Shown piece after piece: positions 1 to 11,909 of a stretch of 64,000 nt of DNA. The stretch covers positions 2,418,001 to 2,482,000 of the forward strand of contig JABRWF010000006.1 in assembly GCA_018343915.1 (NCBI GenBank), written 5' to 3'. Position 1 is the stretch's first letter. Each line of letters starts with the position of its first letter. Source of the stretch: Agroathelia rolfsii. Its lineage: Eukaryota; Basidiomycota; Agaricomycetes; Amylocorticiales; Amylocorticiaceae. The notes beneath the pieces were generated by a model, which worked only from the letters and a program-made list of their open reading frames with translations, ran no database searches and was not told the DNA's origin. A program made the position numbers and the translations under genes.

Positions 1-1328
1 ATACCAAGGCATACGTATGTACGAAATGGGGCCTGTCCCAATGATGAGTAGCAAGATGCTAGCAATCGCGAGAAGAAATGAAGCTATTCTTGTGTCGCCA
101 CCAACACGATAGAAGCTATAAGTGTCGATTAAGCTTTCTGTCTATGCTCAAGGGAACTATGAAATGATACTACTTACAGCAATGTATTGACATATACGAG
201 ATAATTCGGGCTAGATTGAACCCTCATCAGACAATCCCAGAGAAGGAGGCGATAGTTTATATGTAAAATGCTTACACAGTACCAAACAAGCCCGCGAGAA
301 TGTTCGAGTATCCATGAGCCACGAGTTCCTTGTTCGTATCCACATCCTCATCCAATGACACAGCTAATCAACGACCTATTAGCGCGCATGCAGACGTAAA
401 AGATTCAACACTTACATAAGGCGGGGACGTTCAACGGCGGGTGCAAGATGTTGAAGAACAATCTAATGATTCACGGATAATGAGCCTTTCCCAGTAGCAA
501 AGGCGGTAAATGGGGAGGAGACAAAAACGAATACTTACAAAGCCATCTGGGTCGGCATCGTGGACACCAGCGGCTCGATCCGAACCTTGCCAAAATCGAA
601 GTAGGTATAGAAGGTGTACCATTGCTCCGATGTCGAGTCCGTTTCCATATCAAATATCCATCCGGCTTTACGGAGCTCGTCAAGGTTGAAACCAGCCGCA
701 GCAATAACGATGTAGAAGATTGAGGGTATAACCAAGAAATCTATTCAAAAAAAAAAAGGCTGAGTTCCCTTTCTGCTAACAAGGAGCGCAGTCATGGATG
801 ACTTACAAATGGGAAAGACAAGCTGATGGTGGAACTTGTGTGTGATGAGGCGCAGCAGAATGGCAAGGAGTAATGCCGGTAGCCACATAATGACGTAGTG
901 GGGCTGGAAGGCATTCCATCCGAGCTGATCATCGTCTATTCGCATACTGACGGTCAAACTAAAGAAGCGTGAGTTCGTTGGTCTCACCGAAGCCAGAAAA
1001 AGAAATATCGCATATACCCGGTCTCAATCAAAAATGCGCCAACGCCGCCGATACACCCCACTAAAATGTGTCGTGGGAAAAAGCCCAAGATGGAACCAAG
1101 GCGCAATGCGCCGAATATCATGAAAGCAATACCTAGAGCGGCGAAAGGTATTCATGTTTTTATCTGCATCAACTCGACCATGAAAACAGCAAGCATACCT
1201 GTCAACAAACTAGAGATTGCAAAAGCAACGAGGGTAGTTGCTACAATCTCAGTCGGATGATCCTCTCCTATCTGCGACGCAATGCTATTGGCCAGAATAT
1301 GGAAGAAAGGCTTCATAAAAACGAAAGG

Positions 1329-1385
<57 letters not shown>

Positions 1386-3232
1386 ATTAATCAAGGGGTT
1401 TTCTGGAGAGTTGATACAAGTCCAAAATGGGTGACATACAACGACTTCGATCATCATACTTCCATTGGCACCTGCACATGTATATTAATTATTGATGAAT
1501 GAAAGTGGAACAGTGAATGAGTGCATAACATACCTGCAAATCCGCTCCCACCACACGTGTAAACAAATTGCGAGATAATGACGCTAGAAATAAAGGTTCA
1601 ATTCAACTTGCGTTACAGGACCGATGACCGCATCAGAGTATCACGTTACCGATCTGAATGGAAGAACTTACGTGACAAAGAACATGCTGACACCCATACC
1701 CCCAAATCCAGAAAATACGCCCCCGCTTGGGAATAAGATCATACCATCTGCATACAAGAGCATTTAGTCGGTTGTTAATGGTCAATAAAAAAATAAACGA
1801 ATAAATCAATGCAAAACAATATTAGGTGCGCATCAAGGCAGGTCTCGTGAACAGCACACAAGACTCGGTGTTTTGCGAAGGAATCAGAAAATAGTGTTTG
1901 GCTAGAAAGATGTGTGTACCATGACCACGATTGCAGACAGATGACTATGCACACAAATACAAAACTGAGTAAGGTTCTATTACTTACATGAGACACCATC
2001 CAGGATGTTGAGTAGGCTACCGAGTAACACGGCAGGGAGACTCTTTACGGCTGTGGTGCCTGACTCTCGGAGGGCCACCGGTGTGAGATATTCGCCCGCT
2101 GTGCCCTTGGCGCGTGCGATTAGCCGCCCAGAGGTGGATTTTGCAAACGTTGGTGGATTGGAGGAGGAAGGTGGAGGGAGGGACGATGATAGGGCAGCAG
2201 GCGGCTTCGTATTAGATGCACTGTAGCTTTCCTCGGAGATATGCCGTAAGAGTGGTGTTCGCTCATCAGAGTTGCTGAGATTTTTTGATGGCGTATTGAA
2301 GATTGAGGATGGGACTTGGGTAGGCGCAGGTCGTAGGGGCTGGTTGCCCGCAATGCTGCTGTCACTATCCTCGAGAGAGACTCTTGTTCGTGGTGTCGCC
2401 GTATTTACCTTCGCAGGAGAAGATCCGGGTGACGCCTTGGCCATTAGAATCGACAAACCGGATGGGCCAGAGACTGGCGATTTTGAGACACTGCTTGGAG
2501 ACTCGACATATTGGCGATCTGGCTGGGGCGCATCATCATCTGCGACTGCTACTGTCGCACCTTTGAATTCAGATGGTATGATTTGGTGCGCGGGAGAAGG
2601 CCAAGACGGTGATCCCATAGGCAAATTAGGCGTAAAAGACCATTGTGGGGACAGAGATGCTGGTGTTAATGAAGACGAGGGCATGGGTATATTGGACAGT
2701 CTCATAGTACTGGCACGGATGTCATTTTGTGAGTGGGGTATCGCAAAGTGCTGGCCATAAGAGGAGGTAAAACTCTTGGGTTGATGTAGCCTGTGATCCA
2801 TCAATTCAGAGGTCAGTGGTTTGCAAGAGGGAAATGGGAGGGGGAGGGCAAAGTATGCGTCATTTGTATGCAATAATGCGAGTGAGAAATGCCGTTATGT
2901 TTTCATTGGTCTGAACCACGGCTGAATACGAAACTGAATATGGATAGAAGAAAGCATCGCGACGGTAAACGCCCAAAATATATGAACGAAGCGATCACGA
3001 TGACCAGAGCACGGGGACCAGGACGCCAGCAATAGAAACAAATAATTAATGTGCATTTAGGGGACAACACTTACCCAGCACGGCGTAACGAATCAGATGG
3101 GATGGAGACAAGTGGGCTGCGAGCCATTGCGATGTCGACAGCAGGCGCGTTTCTGTTGCTTGTGACGCCATCCTCGCGTGCATATACATCATGGCCACCA
3201 CCGTTGCTTGGGACACCAACTGGTGTGGACAT
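1..3232 (-). CDS. SulP-family transporter, Vsb1/YGR125W-like (3' end beyond window)
   Basis: The product is a membrane transporter of the SulP/SLC26 group, closest in pattern to the fungal vacuolar proteins of the YGR125W type. The start is the ATG at 3232, followed by about 50 codons, a long intron (donor after 3075) and a roughly 255-residue Ser/Pro-rich cytosolic region. The first membrane segment then opens with the family signature [16 protein letters not shown], split by an intron. Later exons read [52 protein letters not shown] and [11 protein letters not shown], in the expected order. At least ten exons are visible. The N-terminal region carries ERTPLL, an acidic dileucine motif consistent with sorting to the vacuole (inference). 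The STAS and cyclic-nucleotide-binding-like regions expected downstream lie outside the window. One intron holds a 56-nt poly-A/T tract. Substrate is not known from sequence. Confidence 0.85.
1329..1384. repeat. 56-nt poly-A tract (poly-T on the coding strand) in an intron
   Basis: This is an uninterrupted run of A on the plus strand. It lies in an intron of the minus-strand SulP gene, so in the transcript it is a run of U a few bases before the 3' splice site at the exon starting with codons for CCTTTCTTC. It behaves as an expanded polypyrimidine tract. Its exact length is unreliable in assemblies. Confidence 0.9.
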
Positions 3233-3512
3233 GGCTAATCACCAATTACTGCACCTGGACGGTGGATAGTATAGCTTGGATGTGGTGAGTAGGAGAGTAT
3301 TTGATGATGGCAGACATGACCGGTGCCAGTGGTGTAGATAACATCATCGGCAGTACTTGGTCAAGATGCTGTCCAAATGAAGCTTGACAAATACAAATTG
3401 GGACAAAAAATCACATGCAGAAGCCAAGCTTGTAATTGTCGCTTGATTGTTCTCCCTCGGTCGATTGTTGGCCAAATTCAAGTCTAATTATCTTATACTA
3501 GCTACATTTCGA
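3233..3512. other. Intergenic region between RFT1 and the SulP gene
   Basis: RFT1 ends at 3513 and the SulP gene starts at 3232, both on the minus strand. These 280 bp must hold the RFT1 3' region and the SulP promoter. No clear TATA box was picked out. Confidence 0.5.
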
Positions 3513-5436
3513 TCACAACTGCTTCCTTCTAGGCAATAAAGCACGTTTACCAGCAGTGTACCACCAAATACCCAACGAAACAACTGCCAACGCTCCACCA
3601 ATACCAATGTGCGCCAGCATAGGCACCAACGTGCCCCTATCACGTAAGCTCACAAATTTGCCAACATCTAGAACATCGCGTTTCGTTCCTAGCACAGCAG
3701 CGCTAAACGCACAAAAAAGAACCAGAGGCAGAGGGGGCAGGGCCTTCTTCCATTCTAGCTTGCTCCGGGCTCCGTGCCGAGAGAAATACGAAGTGGTGAA
3801 AAGGCTGCAATATATTATGCGAGTCGTCGAGTTGATTATGTTGGCGTACACCAAGGATGTATCTCCGAGGCCCAGGCTATAGAAGAACAGGGTTGCACCT
3901 ACAAAAACAAAGGAGAAGACGGTCATCCATCTATGGTGCACCGCTTTGTGTTAAAATTTGGAAATGACATGGGTCTTCGAAGGGATCGCACTGACCTGCT
4001 CTGTCGGTTGAGATCTGCAGAAGTAGCCACACTTGACAAGAAGGCTTCAAGTTCCCCATTGACTGCCAATACAGGGATATACCAGACCCATGCAGCTAAT
4101 ACGCTTGGTGCGCTCGTGGCCATGAACCTCGGGGGTAAAAGAATTTGGAGACCCAGGGGCGCATATATTGTGCCGAACACCACCAAAATAAGCGATAATG
4201 AGAGTTGCGTCTGCACGATGGATATGATAACATCCGCGGCTTGCTGTAAAGAAGCCGCCGCGGGCGACTTGATAGATTTCGATTTTTCAGAGGAATCTGC
4301 GGTAGTGAGTGCGAGAAGCTTGGAAAAGTACACTCGTGACGACTCTTCGATGGGCTGAAAGACGATGCGAGCGACTAAGGAGCCTGAAAGACATACACGT
4401 CAAACACTCTCCCTTAAGAATAATACAGATTTATCTACCATAGTTCACGGCAAGCGCGTATCCTCCTTGATCCTGTAACGGACTGAGCATAGACAGTATG
4501 AGTTTGTCACATTCCGTCAAGAAGTATTTGACCAGAGATTGCGACGTCATCGTCATCGACAACTCTAGCGTAGAGGGATCAAACGTCTGATTTCCGCTAT
4601 CAACGGCACATCCATGAGCATATCTCTGACAGAAAAAGCTATACCATGACGTACCTGCGCAATGGCAGCAAAGTGACATATCCCGCGTCAGCAGCATACG
4701 TGGCAAGTACAACACCTGAGTACGCTAGCTGCCCAAATGCAAACGCCAACAGCGCCAGACGTCCTTCTACGTCACTGCTTCGACGAGCATCGTAAACAAG
4801 GACAAGGAAAGTGACGAGCGTTTTCGCTGTAATGCCTAATCCCTCTGCGCGCACTCTGACGATAGTCCGAAGTTCTCCCATCGCCCTCTAACTATCTTAG
4901 CCTTTTGCAACGCCATAGAAAAAGGAACAGGATCAGCCTATTACTCACCTATTATGCATAGGCTCGCTCACGAGCTCCACCACGGCAGCGAGTGCATACA
5001 AAGAAACAGCAAGCACAAAATGCGGCTGCGACCCGGCTTCCTCCCCCGTGAGATAGCGCACATATACAAACGCTACAAGTGCGGCGAGCGGTAGCCCAAT
5101 CATCAGCGGGATGTGTGCAATGTTCTCAATCGCCTTGCGATGCTGCTGTTGTTCTGAATTCCCCTGCATTTGCTTGGCGTCCGAGTTTGAGTCCGACTCC
5201 TTTCGTGGCCAGTTGCGGATGAGTGCATTGCGCACACCGTCGCGGCTGAGGAAGAGTACAGTGTTGAGAAGTAGCTCGAATTGGATTGCAGCAGTGCCAA
5301 AGACTTTGGGAGAGGCTAGTCGAAGTAGAGCCTGGTTGAAGGCGAATGTGAATAGACGTGAGAGGAGCTGAAGTGCCATGAGCGACGAGGCCGAGGCCAG
5401 CGTCGAGCTGGCCAAGGACTTGGACGAGTCAGACAT
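3513..5436 (-). CDS. RFT1: RFT1, ER membrane protein needed for dolichol-linked oligosaccharide assembly
   Basis: The polytopic ER protein RFT1 is needed for the Man5GlcNAc2-PP-dolichol step of N-glycan precursor assembly; whether it is itself the flippase is debated. The ATG at 5436 opens MSDSSKSLASSTLASASSL, followed by the family block LQLLSRLFTFAFNQALLR and FLSRDGVRNALIRNWP. Exon 1 ends at 4949 (donor GTGAGT) and exon 2 starts at 4885; the join reads SEPMHNRAMGELRTIVRVRAEG in phase. Later exons carry LTECDKLILSMLSPLQDQGGYA followed by NYG and FQPIEESSRVYFSKLL-type sequence, both diagnostic of RFT1. The last exon ends at the stop at 3513. All exons join without frame breaks, so the gene looks complete and functional. 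Confidence 0.93.
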
Positions 5437-6997
5437 GGACAGTGTTGAAGAAGTGACAAGTTGGTAGTCGTGGCAGCAATGATACCGACGTCACTTAGAC
5501 TACTTTGTTATTTGTTGAACCAATTATTGTTGCACACTGAAGACTACGGAACTTTTTATCATCTTGTAACTGAGAGCCACGATGGTTATCCAACTTGAAA
5601 GCTTGAACGTCCGTCCAAATCTCAAATACTGACCTGCATCTTCTGAGGGCTCAAACCATCATAGCATGGCGAGTGTAGAGGACCATACTTATTCCGAGGC
5701 CGCTAGGAGTTATTTTAGGCGATTCTCGGGGTGAGAAAGTGGATATCTGGACTTTTGACTGTCTGGTGCGACAATACGCATACTATAGCAATGATAATAT
5801 CCACTTTTCATGTTTCTGTATTCGCAGATCTTCACTTTTTTTTTTTGCTGGCTATTCACTAATATTCACTGTTTAGGGTCCAGGTTCACCCGAGCCATCC
5901 TGTCTATTTATATTCTGGTGCTGATCCTACATCAGAGTGTGCGGAGCGAGCACGTATTTTGGTGAATTATGGCATTCGTGGGCAAGTAATATCAATCATG
6001 GACCTTAAAATCTACCCAAACAGTTCTCAGTACCTCGAGAAGAAAGATAGGAAGTATGAGAGCTATAAATTATCTAAAAAAAATCCTCGCTGATTCTGAG
6101 ACATCTAAAAAGCTTCAAAGTCTTTGTCATAGGCCCTAATGAGAATATCTTCGCGACACTGACCGTCTTATAGAAAATGAAGGTATCAACAACGCTAGCG
6201 CTATCATACGTCGTTGCCTTACGCCCTATCCCTCGAATATGCTCCCTGATTTAGAGTTGCCAGACGAGCATTTGCCGGAGGACAATCTATCAAGGTGCTG
6301 AACGTTCAATGCCCCTCCTCCTGGTGACTCTGATTCATAAATCGGCAAAAAGCTCGGTTTTCGAAGTGATCTCATTAGCGAACCACATCTGAAATGCAAG
6401 CAGTGCTCCATTCCGTTATGTTACTCATAACTATAATGGCTTACGTCAAAACCTAAACATACCAAACTCCTCTCTCATATATTCGGCACTGCCAAAACCA
6501 GCTGAAGTGACTGGCAGATGCACTGCCTGGGTAACTTAGAATGGTCTCTCAGGATGTCCGAAAGTCAATCGTCTTTTACAAGGACTCGTGATGTTATGGT
6601 GATACTGTGAATTTACTCGTGGTATCGTAACTAGGACACAATTGCGCTCGATGTTTTCAAACGATTTCCCAAAGTATCAAGATAACGTGCTGAAACTTTC
6701 CTTGATCAGCCTTAAATCCTGCTGGCACTTTCTCGGGAATGCGACTTGAATGGGCGTGGGAACTTATTGGATGGACTTGTGGTCATGAACTCTACAATAG
6801 ATCGGGTGTCGCAGTCAGCTGGTAAGCTAGCGTAATGCTGTGCTTGCTTCGTTGAGCGTCAGTTAACAGCTATGAGCACAGGCGTAGAGTAATACGCTCT
6901 ATAAAATGGCTATTTGAGCTAGCACATCTACCTCTTACTTGGCTGAGTGTGTCCAAGCTACTTTCCACCGTCTTCCTCATCAAGTTCACAATCATTC
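5437..6997. other. Intergenic region with one weak candidate gene
   Basis: This 1.56-kb stretch separates the divergent RFT1 and seven-helix gene A. It is AT-rich and lacks long ORFs. The only coding-like signal is the two-exon candidate at 5666-6093, listed separately. The remaining 0.9 kb (6094-6997) shows no supported gene; a short Leu/Asp/Glu-rich plus-strand ORF near 6240 is too small to call. Confidence 0.6.
5666..6093 (+). CDS. Possible small two-exon gene of unknown function
   Basis: The ATG at 5666 gives MASVEDHTYSEAARSYFRRF followed by SG, then a plausible donor (GTGAGA) after about 5731. A pyrimidine-rich stretch ends at an AG just before 5877. The next exon reads VQVHPSHPVYLYSGADPTSE and continues through CAERARILVNYGIRGQV to a stop at 6091-6093. 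The second exon looks protein-like in composition, but I recognise no domain. The product would be about 95 residues. It could be a remnant of a larger gene or a chance ORF, and the splice sites are my inference. Confidence 0.3.
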
Positions 6998-8500
6998 ATG
7001 ATTATTAACTCGTGGACCGTGAATACTATAGCTCTAGATGCTTTCTTTCTTGAACCTTGCTTATATGGTAAGACAGTTTTGGAAGAATTTGAGTCGTTTG
7101 CCTGCGTTAAAGCTGAAGGTATAATCATTCTGCAGGTATTCTTGTATTCTTTTTCATAAGATCTATTCGTATTCTATTGAAACACGGAGACAAACAAGCA
7201 AGTAGGGTCGATATCTGGACGTCAATCGTTATGTTTGTCTTGTCGACAATTGTGAGTGAGACGCCAAAGGTCATGATAGACATCGTATCTTAGGTGAAAA
7301 CTCTGCATCTATGTCAACATGTTAGCATGTTCTTGCATCACTAGTCCGAGCAATTGAAGCGTTTGAAAAACATAGTGGTGATCCTTTGAGAGTACAAGAT
7401 TTCGTGGAAGACCAAGTGATCTTTTGGGATTTGCTCACGGCAATTATCTATGGATTACAAACATTGCTGGGAGACTGTATCATGGTGATTAAAAATTCTG
7501 ACTCTGCTCCATTAGTTCGGACTACGCTGACCAATCGCTTGAAATGAAGCTTTATCGTGTACATGTCATCTGTAAAGGCGGTCGAAAACTATTTTTCGGG
7601 CTATTATTATGTTTCCTGACCAACCTCGGTCCGTAGTTTCTGGTCTGATGGATTGACCTACGGGAACACGGATACTCACTCCTTTGCTCCTAGGAGTTGG
7701 AATCGCCGCTTTGATTGAAGAGCACCAAGCTCTAGAGCCCCCGCAAACCGTACTCGCTACTTTAGCCGGCCTGGCGTTATCATTCTTCTTGCTCACGTTT
7801 CTCACCAATCTCAGTTGCGCAAGCGAGTTCCTATAGTTTCATAATCCTGCCTGAATGTCGCGGATCTAATCATTTCGGCAGTCCTTATCGCTTCGCGTAT
7901 CTGCTGGATAAAACGCCGAGTGGCAAGCGCCTCGACTTTGCCATCATTCACAGATAAAGGCCGCTTTTCTGTTGTAACGATTTTAATACACTCAGGGGCG
8001 ATATACGCCATTTTTCTCTTAACACTCATTATTTTGACCATCATGAAATCTCGTTCTATACATATCGTCTTTGACACGGTACGTCGTCATTGCATCCTTC
8101 CAACTTGTGCTATTAGATATTGTGTCTTTGTACTGATGAGAAACAACCAACCAAGATAACTGTAATAATCGTAAGTACACAAAAACAACATGTTTTCATG
8201 CCTAGTCATTTCGGGCAACCTGCAAAGCACCAACGCGGCTAACTTGACTTGCTTACTATCTTCTCTTTCTGCTTTGTGCAGGCGATCACTTTCACCGTTA
8301 TCAACCCCTATGTCGGGTTGGCCAATCCGGACAAAAGTTCAGGCTCGCTGCCACTACCATCAACTCGGAGCTGGGTCTCGGTTTCTAGTTCGATGGTCTT
8401 CGCACCTCCAAGTCCGCAACAATTGATCAATCATATCCATGGCCCTGAAATTCAAACCTTACACGCAGGGAACAGTACATCAATAGTTGAAACTCGTTGA
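6998..8500 (+). CDS. Seven-helix membrane protein of the basidiomycete-specific type (copy A)
   Basis: The product is a predicted polytopic membrane protein of about 319 residues, from a large family common in Agaricomycetes and without known function. The start at 6998 was chosen because it aligns with the start of copy B (22670-24222). Exons read as 6998-7067, 7136-7251, 7326-7484, 7550-7628, 7694-7813, 7882-8078 and 8282-8500, all joining in phase. Key blocks are FFLEPCLYG, GILVFFFIRSI, YGLQTLLGDCIM, LYRVHVIC, GLLLCFLTNL, IHSGAIYAIFLLTLIIL and AITFTVI, matching copy B block for block. The donor after the GLLLCFLTNL exon is GTCCGT in both copies. The 7813 donor (GTTGCG) is weak and was set by homology. 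The gene appears intact. Confidence 0.72.
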
Positions 8501-9065
8501 TAACGTGATCATGGAATCAGTGGCAGCTAATGTGAATAATAGAGAGACGGCAGAAGATTGTAGTCTAACTTCAGGGAATTAGTGATAGTTTGGATGTTAG
8601 AATAATCATTCAATCAAACGTTGATACTGTCACTTAAGACGGCACATTATTAAAGCGGGGCAGCTACACATCCTGATATACGTTTCATTATAGCATGATA
8701 TGTAATCCATGGTAAATGAATAAATGATATATACTGAACACGATACTCCAACAAGGAGCAACGATATACTACACAAAACAGGCATGAATAATCCAATTGT
8801 CAACATCACCAACCATACTACATCATGGCCACCTCACGGACCATTATCTCTATAGCAGATCATGCTTGGGCACGAATGTACTTTTAAAAAGCGCTCACGC
8901 CCTTAACATGCCCTAGAACGGAGTGGTACTGCCTTTCCCTTATCATGGGGTTAGGTAGCTTGAGGTTTTTTTTTGTTTTTCTGTCTATATCGGGCCGTAC
9001 TATTTAGCAGCTGTCAGTAGCTGGCCTTTAGAGGGCACAGTTGTTGATGTTTGTAGTATTGGGAC
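8501..9065. other. Convergent intergenic region
   Basis: This lies between the 3' ends of seven-helix gene A (plus) and the AT-hook gene (minus). It is AT-rich with small T runs near 8965. No gene or RNA was recognised. Confidence 0.6.
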
Positions 9066-10396
9066 TTATTCTGGGGCGGGCGTGGTTTTTCCGCTAACGA
9101 TGGAAGGATATGATATATACTCATGCTCATCATCTGGATGGGCCGAGTCAAGTTCGCGGAAGGATTGAGGTGGTATTGGAGGTGCGTTTTCTATATTTAA
9201 GGCGTGTAAATGGGACAGGAAGTGAATGGTGCTAGTACACAAATGTACTGCACCTTTTTCGCTACCTTCTATGGGCGAAGAAGTTTGCGTGGTAGCATTA
9301 GATGCTTGCCCATTTGCTAAAGACAGACAACTTTCATGAGATACCGAAAACATAGGCAGAGAAAATCACAGCCGACCTGCATATGCTTGAGATAGTGCAT
9401 TCGCAACGTCTATGGCAGTATCCCAATTGAACTCTGGCGAGGGATCTTCTATCTCATAAGGCGCGTCTTCTTCCGACAATTCTATCCCATCTGTCGTAAG
9501 CCTTCCTTGCTGCTGACCACTGCTGCTTGATGGTTTGTTTGACCATGTAAATGCTCCTACTTCAATGACAACGCCGTCAAATATCCATTTTGTTTTCGAG
9601 CTAACTTGGGACTGTGTGTCCTGATTTTTGCCTCTTCGGCCTCGTTGGTGTTGCTGCTTGCTTTCGGGCTTTTTGGGTGCCGTCTGAGACACGTGCTGTG
9701 AGCAGGTTGGTCCCGCGGGTGTAGATTCCGTTGCTGTACTTTCTCCCTCCTTCTTGGATTCCCTCAGTTTCAGGCTGGGCTTCCTCATCCGCGTTACCCT
9801 TTCACTACTAATGCCCCCAAAATCTTCTTGAATATCAACAGGTAGCTTGCGTTTCTTCTGTGATGAGGAAGAAGAGCCCTGGGGTGCGACAGGTGCACTA
9901 TCGTCCTTGTGCTTCGTCGTCTCCACATTGGCATCACCGCCTCCTGGAACGCTCGTAACCAACAGGACGACTGGGTTCTTCCTAGGTCGACCTCTCTTGC
10001 GCTTGACTGGCAACGAGGGCAGTGTTATCGCAGGCGCCTCGTGGTTAGTGTTGCTATTGCTGTCGTTATTATATTCATCCAGTGCATGTTCCACTGGTTT
10101 GATATATAATTCAATTATCATTATTATTATTGGCAAAAAAAAAGAGAGTCGAAGAGCATAATGTGGAGGAAGAGGAAGGAGTGAGGCAGTTTGAATAGGC
10201 GACCGGATATCTCCATATTGATTCGGAGTAGTTTTTATGCGGGAAAGACGAACTTTGACGTACAGCCTATTTGATCTACAGACCCTAGGAACTTCAACAT
10301 GTCCGATTTTTTGTGAGGACCGCCTTTGAGACCTACATCGCGGCAGACGAGGTGGAGTGCATCGACGGAGAGTTTTGGCCAGATTTGAGAGGACAT
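9066..10396 (-). CDS. AT-hook protein, probable DNA-binding, function unknown
   Basis: Three exons are proposed: 10396-10264, 10093-9377 and 9316-9066, encoding about 366 residues. Exon 1 starts MSSQIWPKLSVDALHLVCRD and continues with a basic helical segment (GLKGGPHKKSDMLKFL) reminiscent of SAP-like helix-turn-helix modules, but this is not a firm assignment. Exon 2 opens with an AT-hook core, KRKRGRPRKNP, about 25 residues in. It then runs through low-complexity Ser/Gln/Lys sequence with more basic patches (QKKRKLPVD, QRGRRGKN), ending in a better ordered acidic segment with FNWDTAIDVANALSQAYA. The last intron uses an unusual donor (GTCGGC) but restores frame into a Pro-rich tail; without it the protein stops at 9366. 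A nuclear role is inferred. Confidence 0.6.
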
Positions 10397-10771
10397 GATA
10401 TGTGTGTAATTGCGGGTATTCTGATTATTTGCAAGCCAAATTATGGGAATAGCTTGCTCGTTATGCTCGTCCAGCGCAAGCCTGAGTTCAGGCGGGTTTG
10501 GAAAGGAAGAAGGCTTGAGCAGATGAAGATGATGAGTTGGACGATAGTCCAAGCCGTACTCGTGGTTGGAATGCTCCTTCTTGAGATCATAACATCATTG
10601 CATCAATCATACATCTTAGTAATCTGATATCATGTGATTAAAGCTTTCGCAGATTTTCATTTTCGATGACTCGGACTATGATCATGCATATAATATATTG
10701 TGCACCCTAAAGGGCCTACAGGGCATGCTGCTGATTTCACCGTGACTTGTACCACCGCAACAGCAACAGCC
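10397..10771. promoter_or_regulatory. Divergent promoter region of the AT-hook and methyltransferase genes
   Basis: The 375 bp separate two divergently transcribed genes and must contain both promoters. An AT-rich patch with ATATAATATA lies near 10689, about 80 bp before the methyltransferase ATG, and could serve as its TATA element. This is inferred from position only. Confidence 0.4.
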
Positions 10772-11677
10772 ATGAAACTTTCCAATGCATTCAGCCTCCT
10801 CCTCGATCTACGCTACGCCATTGCCGTCGCCCTCCTTCCCACTCTTAAAGCCATCCTTGGCCGTCCTTCTCTCCTCATACACCCACAAGCCATCTCACGC
10901 ATCTTCTTTGCACACGTTTGGACCGGTTTCAGCGCCGGTGTCGACGAAGCAGGTGCCATATCCAAAGCACGCTTGCTCACATCGAGTGCTCTTACCACAG
11001 GCATCGTCCTCGACATCGGCGCCGGCCATGGCCACGTGACGGCTTACCTCCCGCGCGAGGCTGTTACGTGCTATGTCGCGCTGGAGCCTAATGCAGGCAT
11101 GCACGATGAGCTAAGGCGTGTAGCTGCCAAAAACGGGTATTTTGAAGAAGACGGGTCATTGAAGATTTTAGGATGCGGTGCGGACGACGTGGACGCCGTG
11201 GTGGGTGCGCTCGGTGGCATGGACGGTCAGTGCGTGGACACGATGACGGCTATCTTGACGTTGTGTACGATCCCGGATGCGAAGAGGGTTATCGAAGAGC
11301 TTGTTGAGCGCGTGTTAAAACCTGGCGGTGTGTTTATGTATTACGAACATGTGAGGAGTGATCGTGAGGATGTGGCATGGTGGGTTGTCTCTATTGTGTT
11401 GAAGATGCTGGGTCAAAGTCTTGACAAATATGGGCGAACGATACATTCATTTAGGTGGCAGTCATTCTGGACACCTCTTTGGGCTACTTTCTTCGATGGC
11501 TGTTGCCTCGATCGACCTGCACATCATTGGATTGCCGATATGAAAGTTTGGTCGGAGTCGAAAGCCGAGGATAAACCTGGTGAAGATCCCGAAATGCTCT
11601 TCCCTCATAAACTCGGATGGTATGTGAAGGAAGGAGGGACTGTAGAAAATAGACTTGACTCGATACAGCGAAATTAA
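10772..11677 (+). CDS. Class I SAM-dependent methyltransferase, METTL7-like
   Basis: A single-exon gene of 301 residues. The ATG at 10772 (MKLSNAFSLLLDLRYAIAVA) was preferred over an in-frame ATG at 10700 because it gives an N-terminal hydrophobic helix directly, as in membrane-anchored METTL7-type enzymes. Motif I is IVLDIGAGHGHVTAYL (SAM binding), followed by an acidic strand end in VALEPNAGMHDELRR. The post-I region includes TAILTLCTIPDAKRVI and VLKPGGVFMYYEHV, typical of methyltransferase motifs IV to VI. The tail keeps the W-rich segment WQSFWTPLWATFFDGC seen in this family. Substrate is unknown; METTL7 relatives methylate thiols or other small molecules. It converges on AUR1, 232 bp away. 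Confidence 0.8.
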   Translation: MKLSNAFSLLLDLRYAIAVALLPTLKAILGRPSLLIHPQAISRIFFAHVWTGFSAGVDEAGAISKARLLTSSALTTGIVLDIGAGHGHVTAYLPREAVTCYVALEPNAGMHDELRRVAAKNGYFEEDGSLKILGCGADDVDAVVGALGGMDGQCVDTMTAILTLCTIPDAKRVIEELVERVLKPGGVFMYYEHVRSDREDVAWWVVSIVLKMLGQSLDKYGRTIHSFRWQSFWTPLWATFFDGCCLDRPAHHWIADMKVWSESKAEDKPGEDPEMLFPHKLGWYVKEGGTVENRLDSIQRN

Positions 11678-11909
11678 GCTACGAGTTCTATTTTAGATAC
11701 GTAGATGAGATGGAAAGGGAGGAAGGGAGAGAGAAAACAAGAAAAGACAGGTAACCGGCAGCGTGTTAAAACAGTAAAGACAGAGAGAAGGAAAGAGAGA
11801 GTAAACACTATCACACAGAAAAGCACACACATATATGAAACAAAGGAAGGTTGTCAGTTAACATGGGGTAACAACAACTTATCGTTGTATCCTCCATCCT
11901 CCTCTCCAA

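Noticed and set aside
1257..1502. ORF with a long poly-lysine run
   Set aside because: It is a translation of the intronic poly-A tract of the SulP gene and has no independent support.
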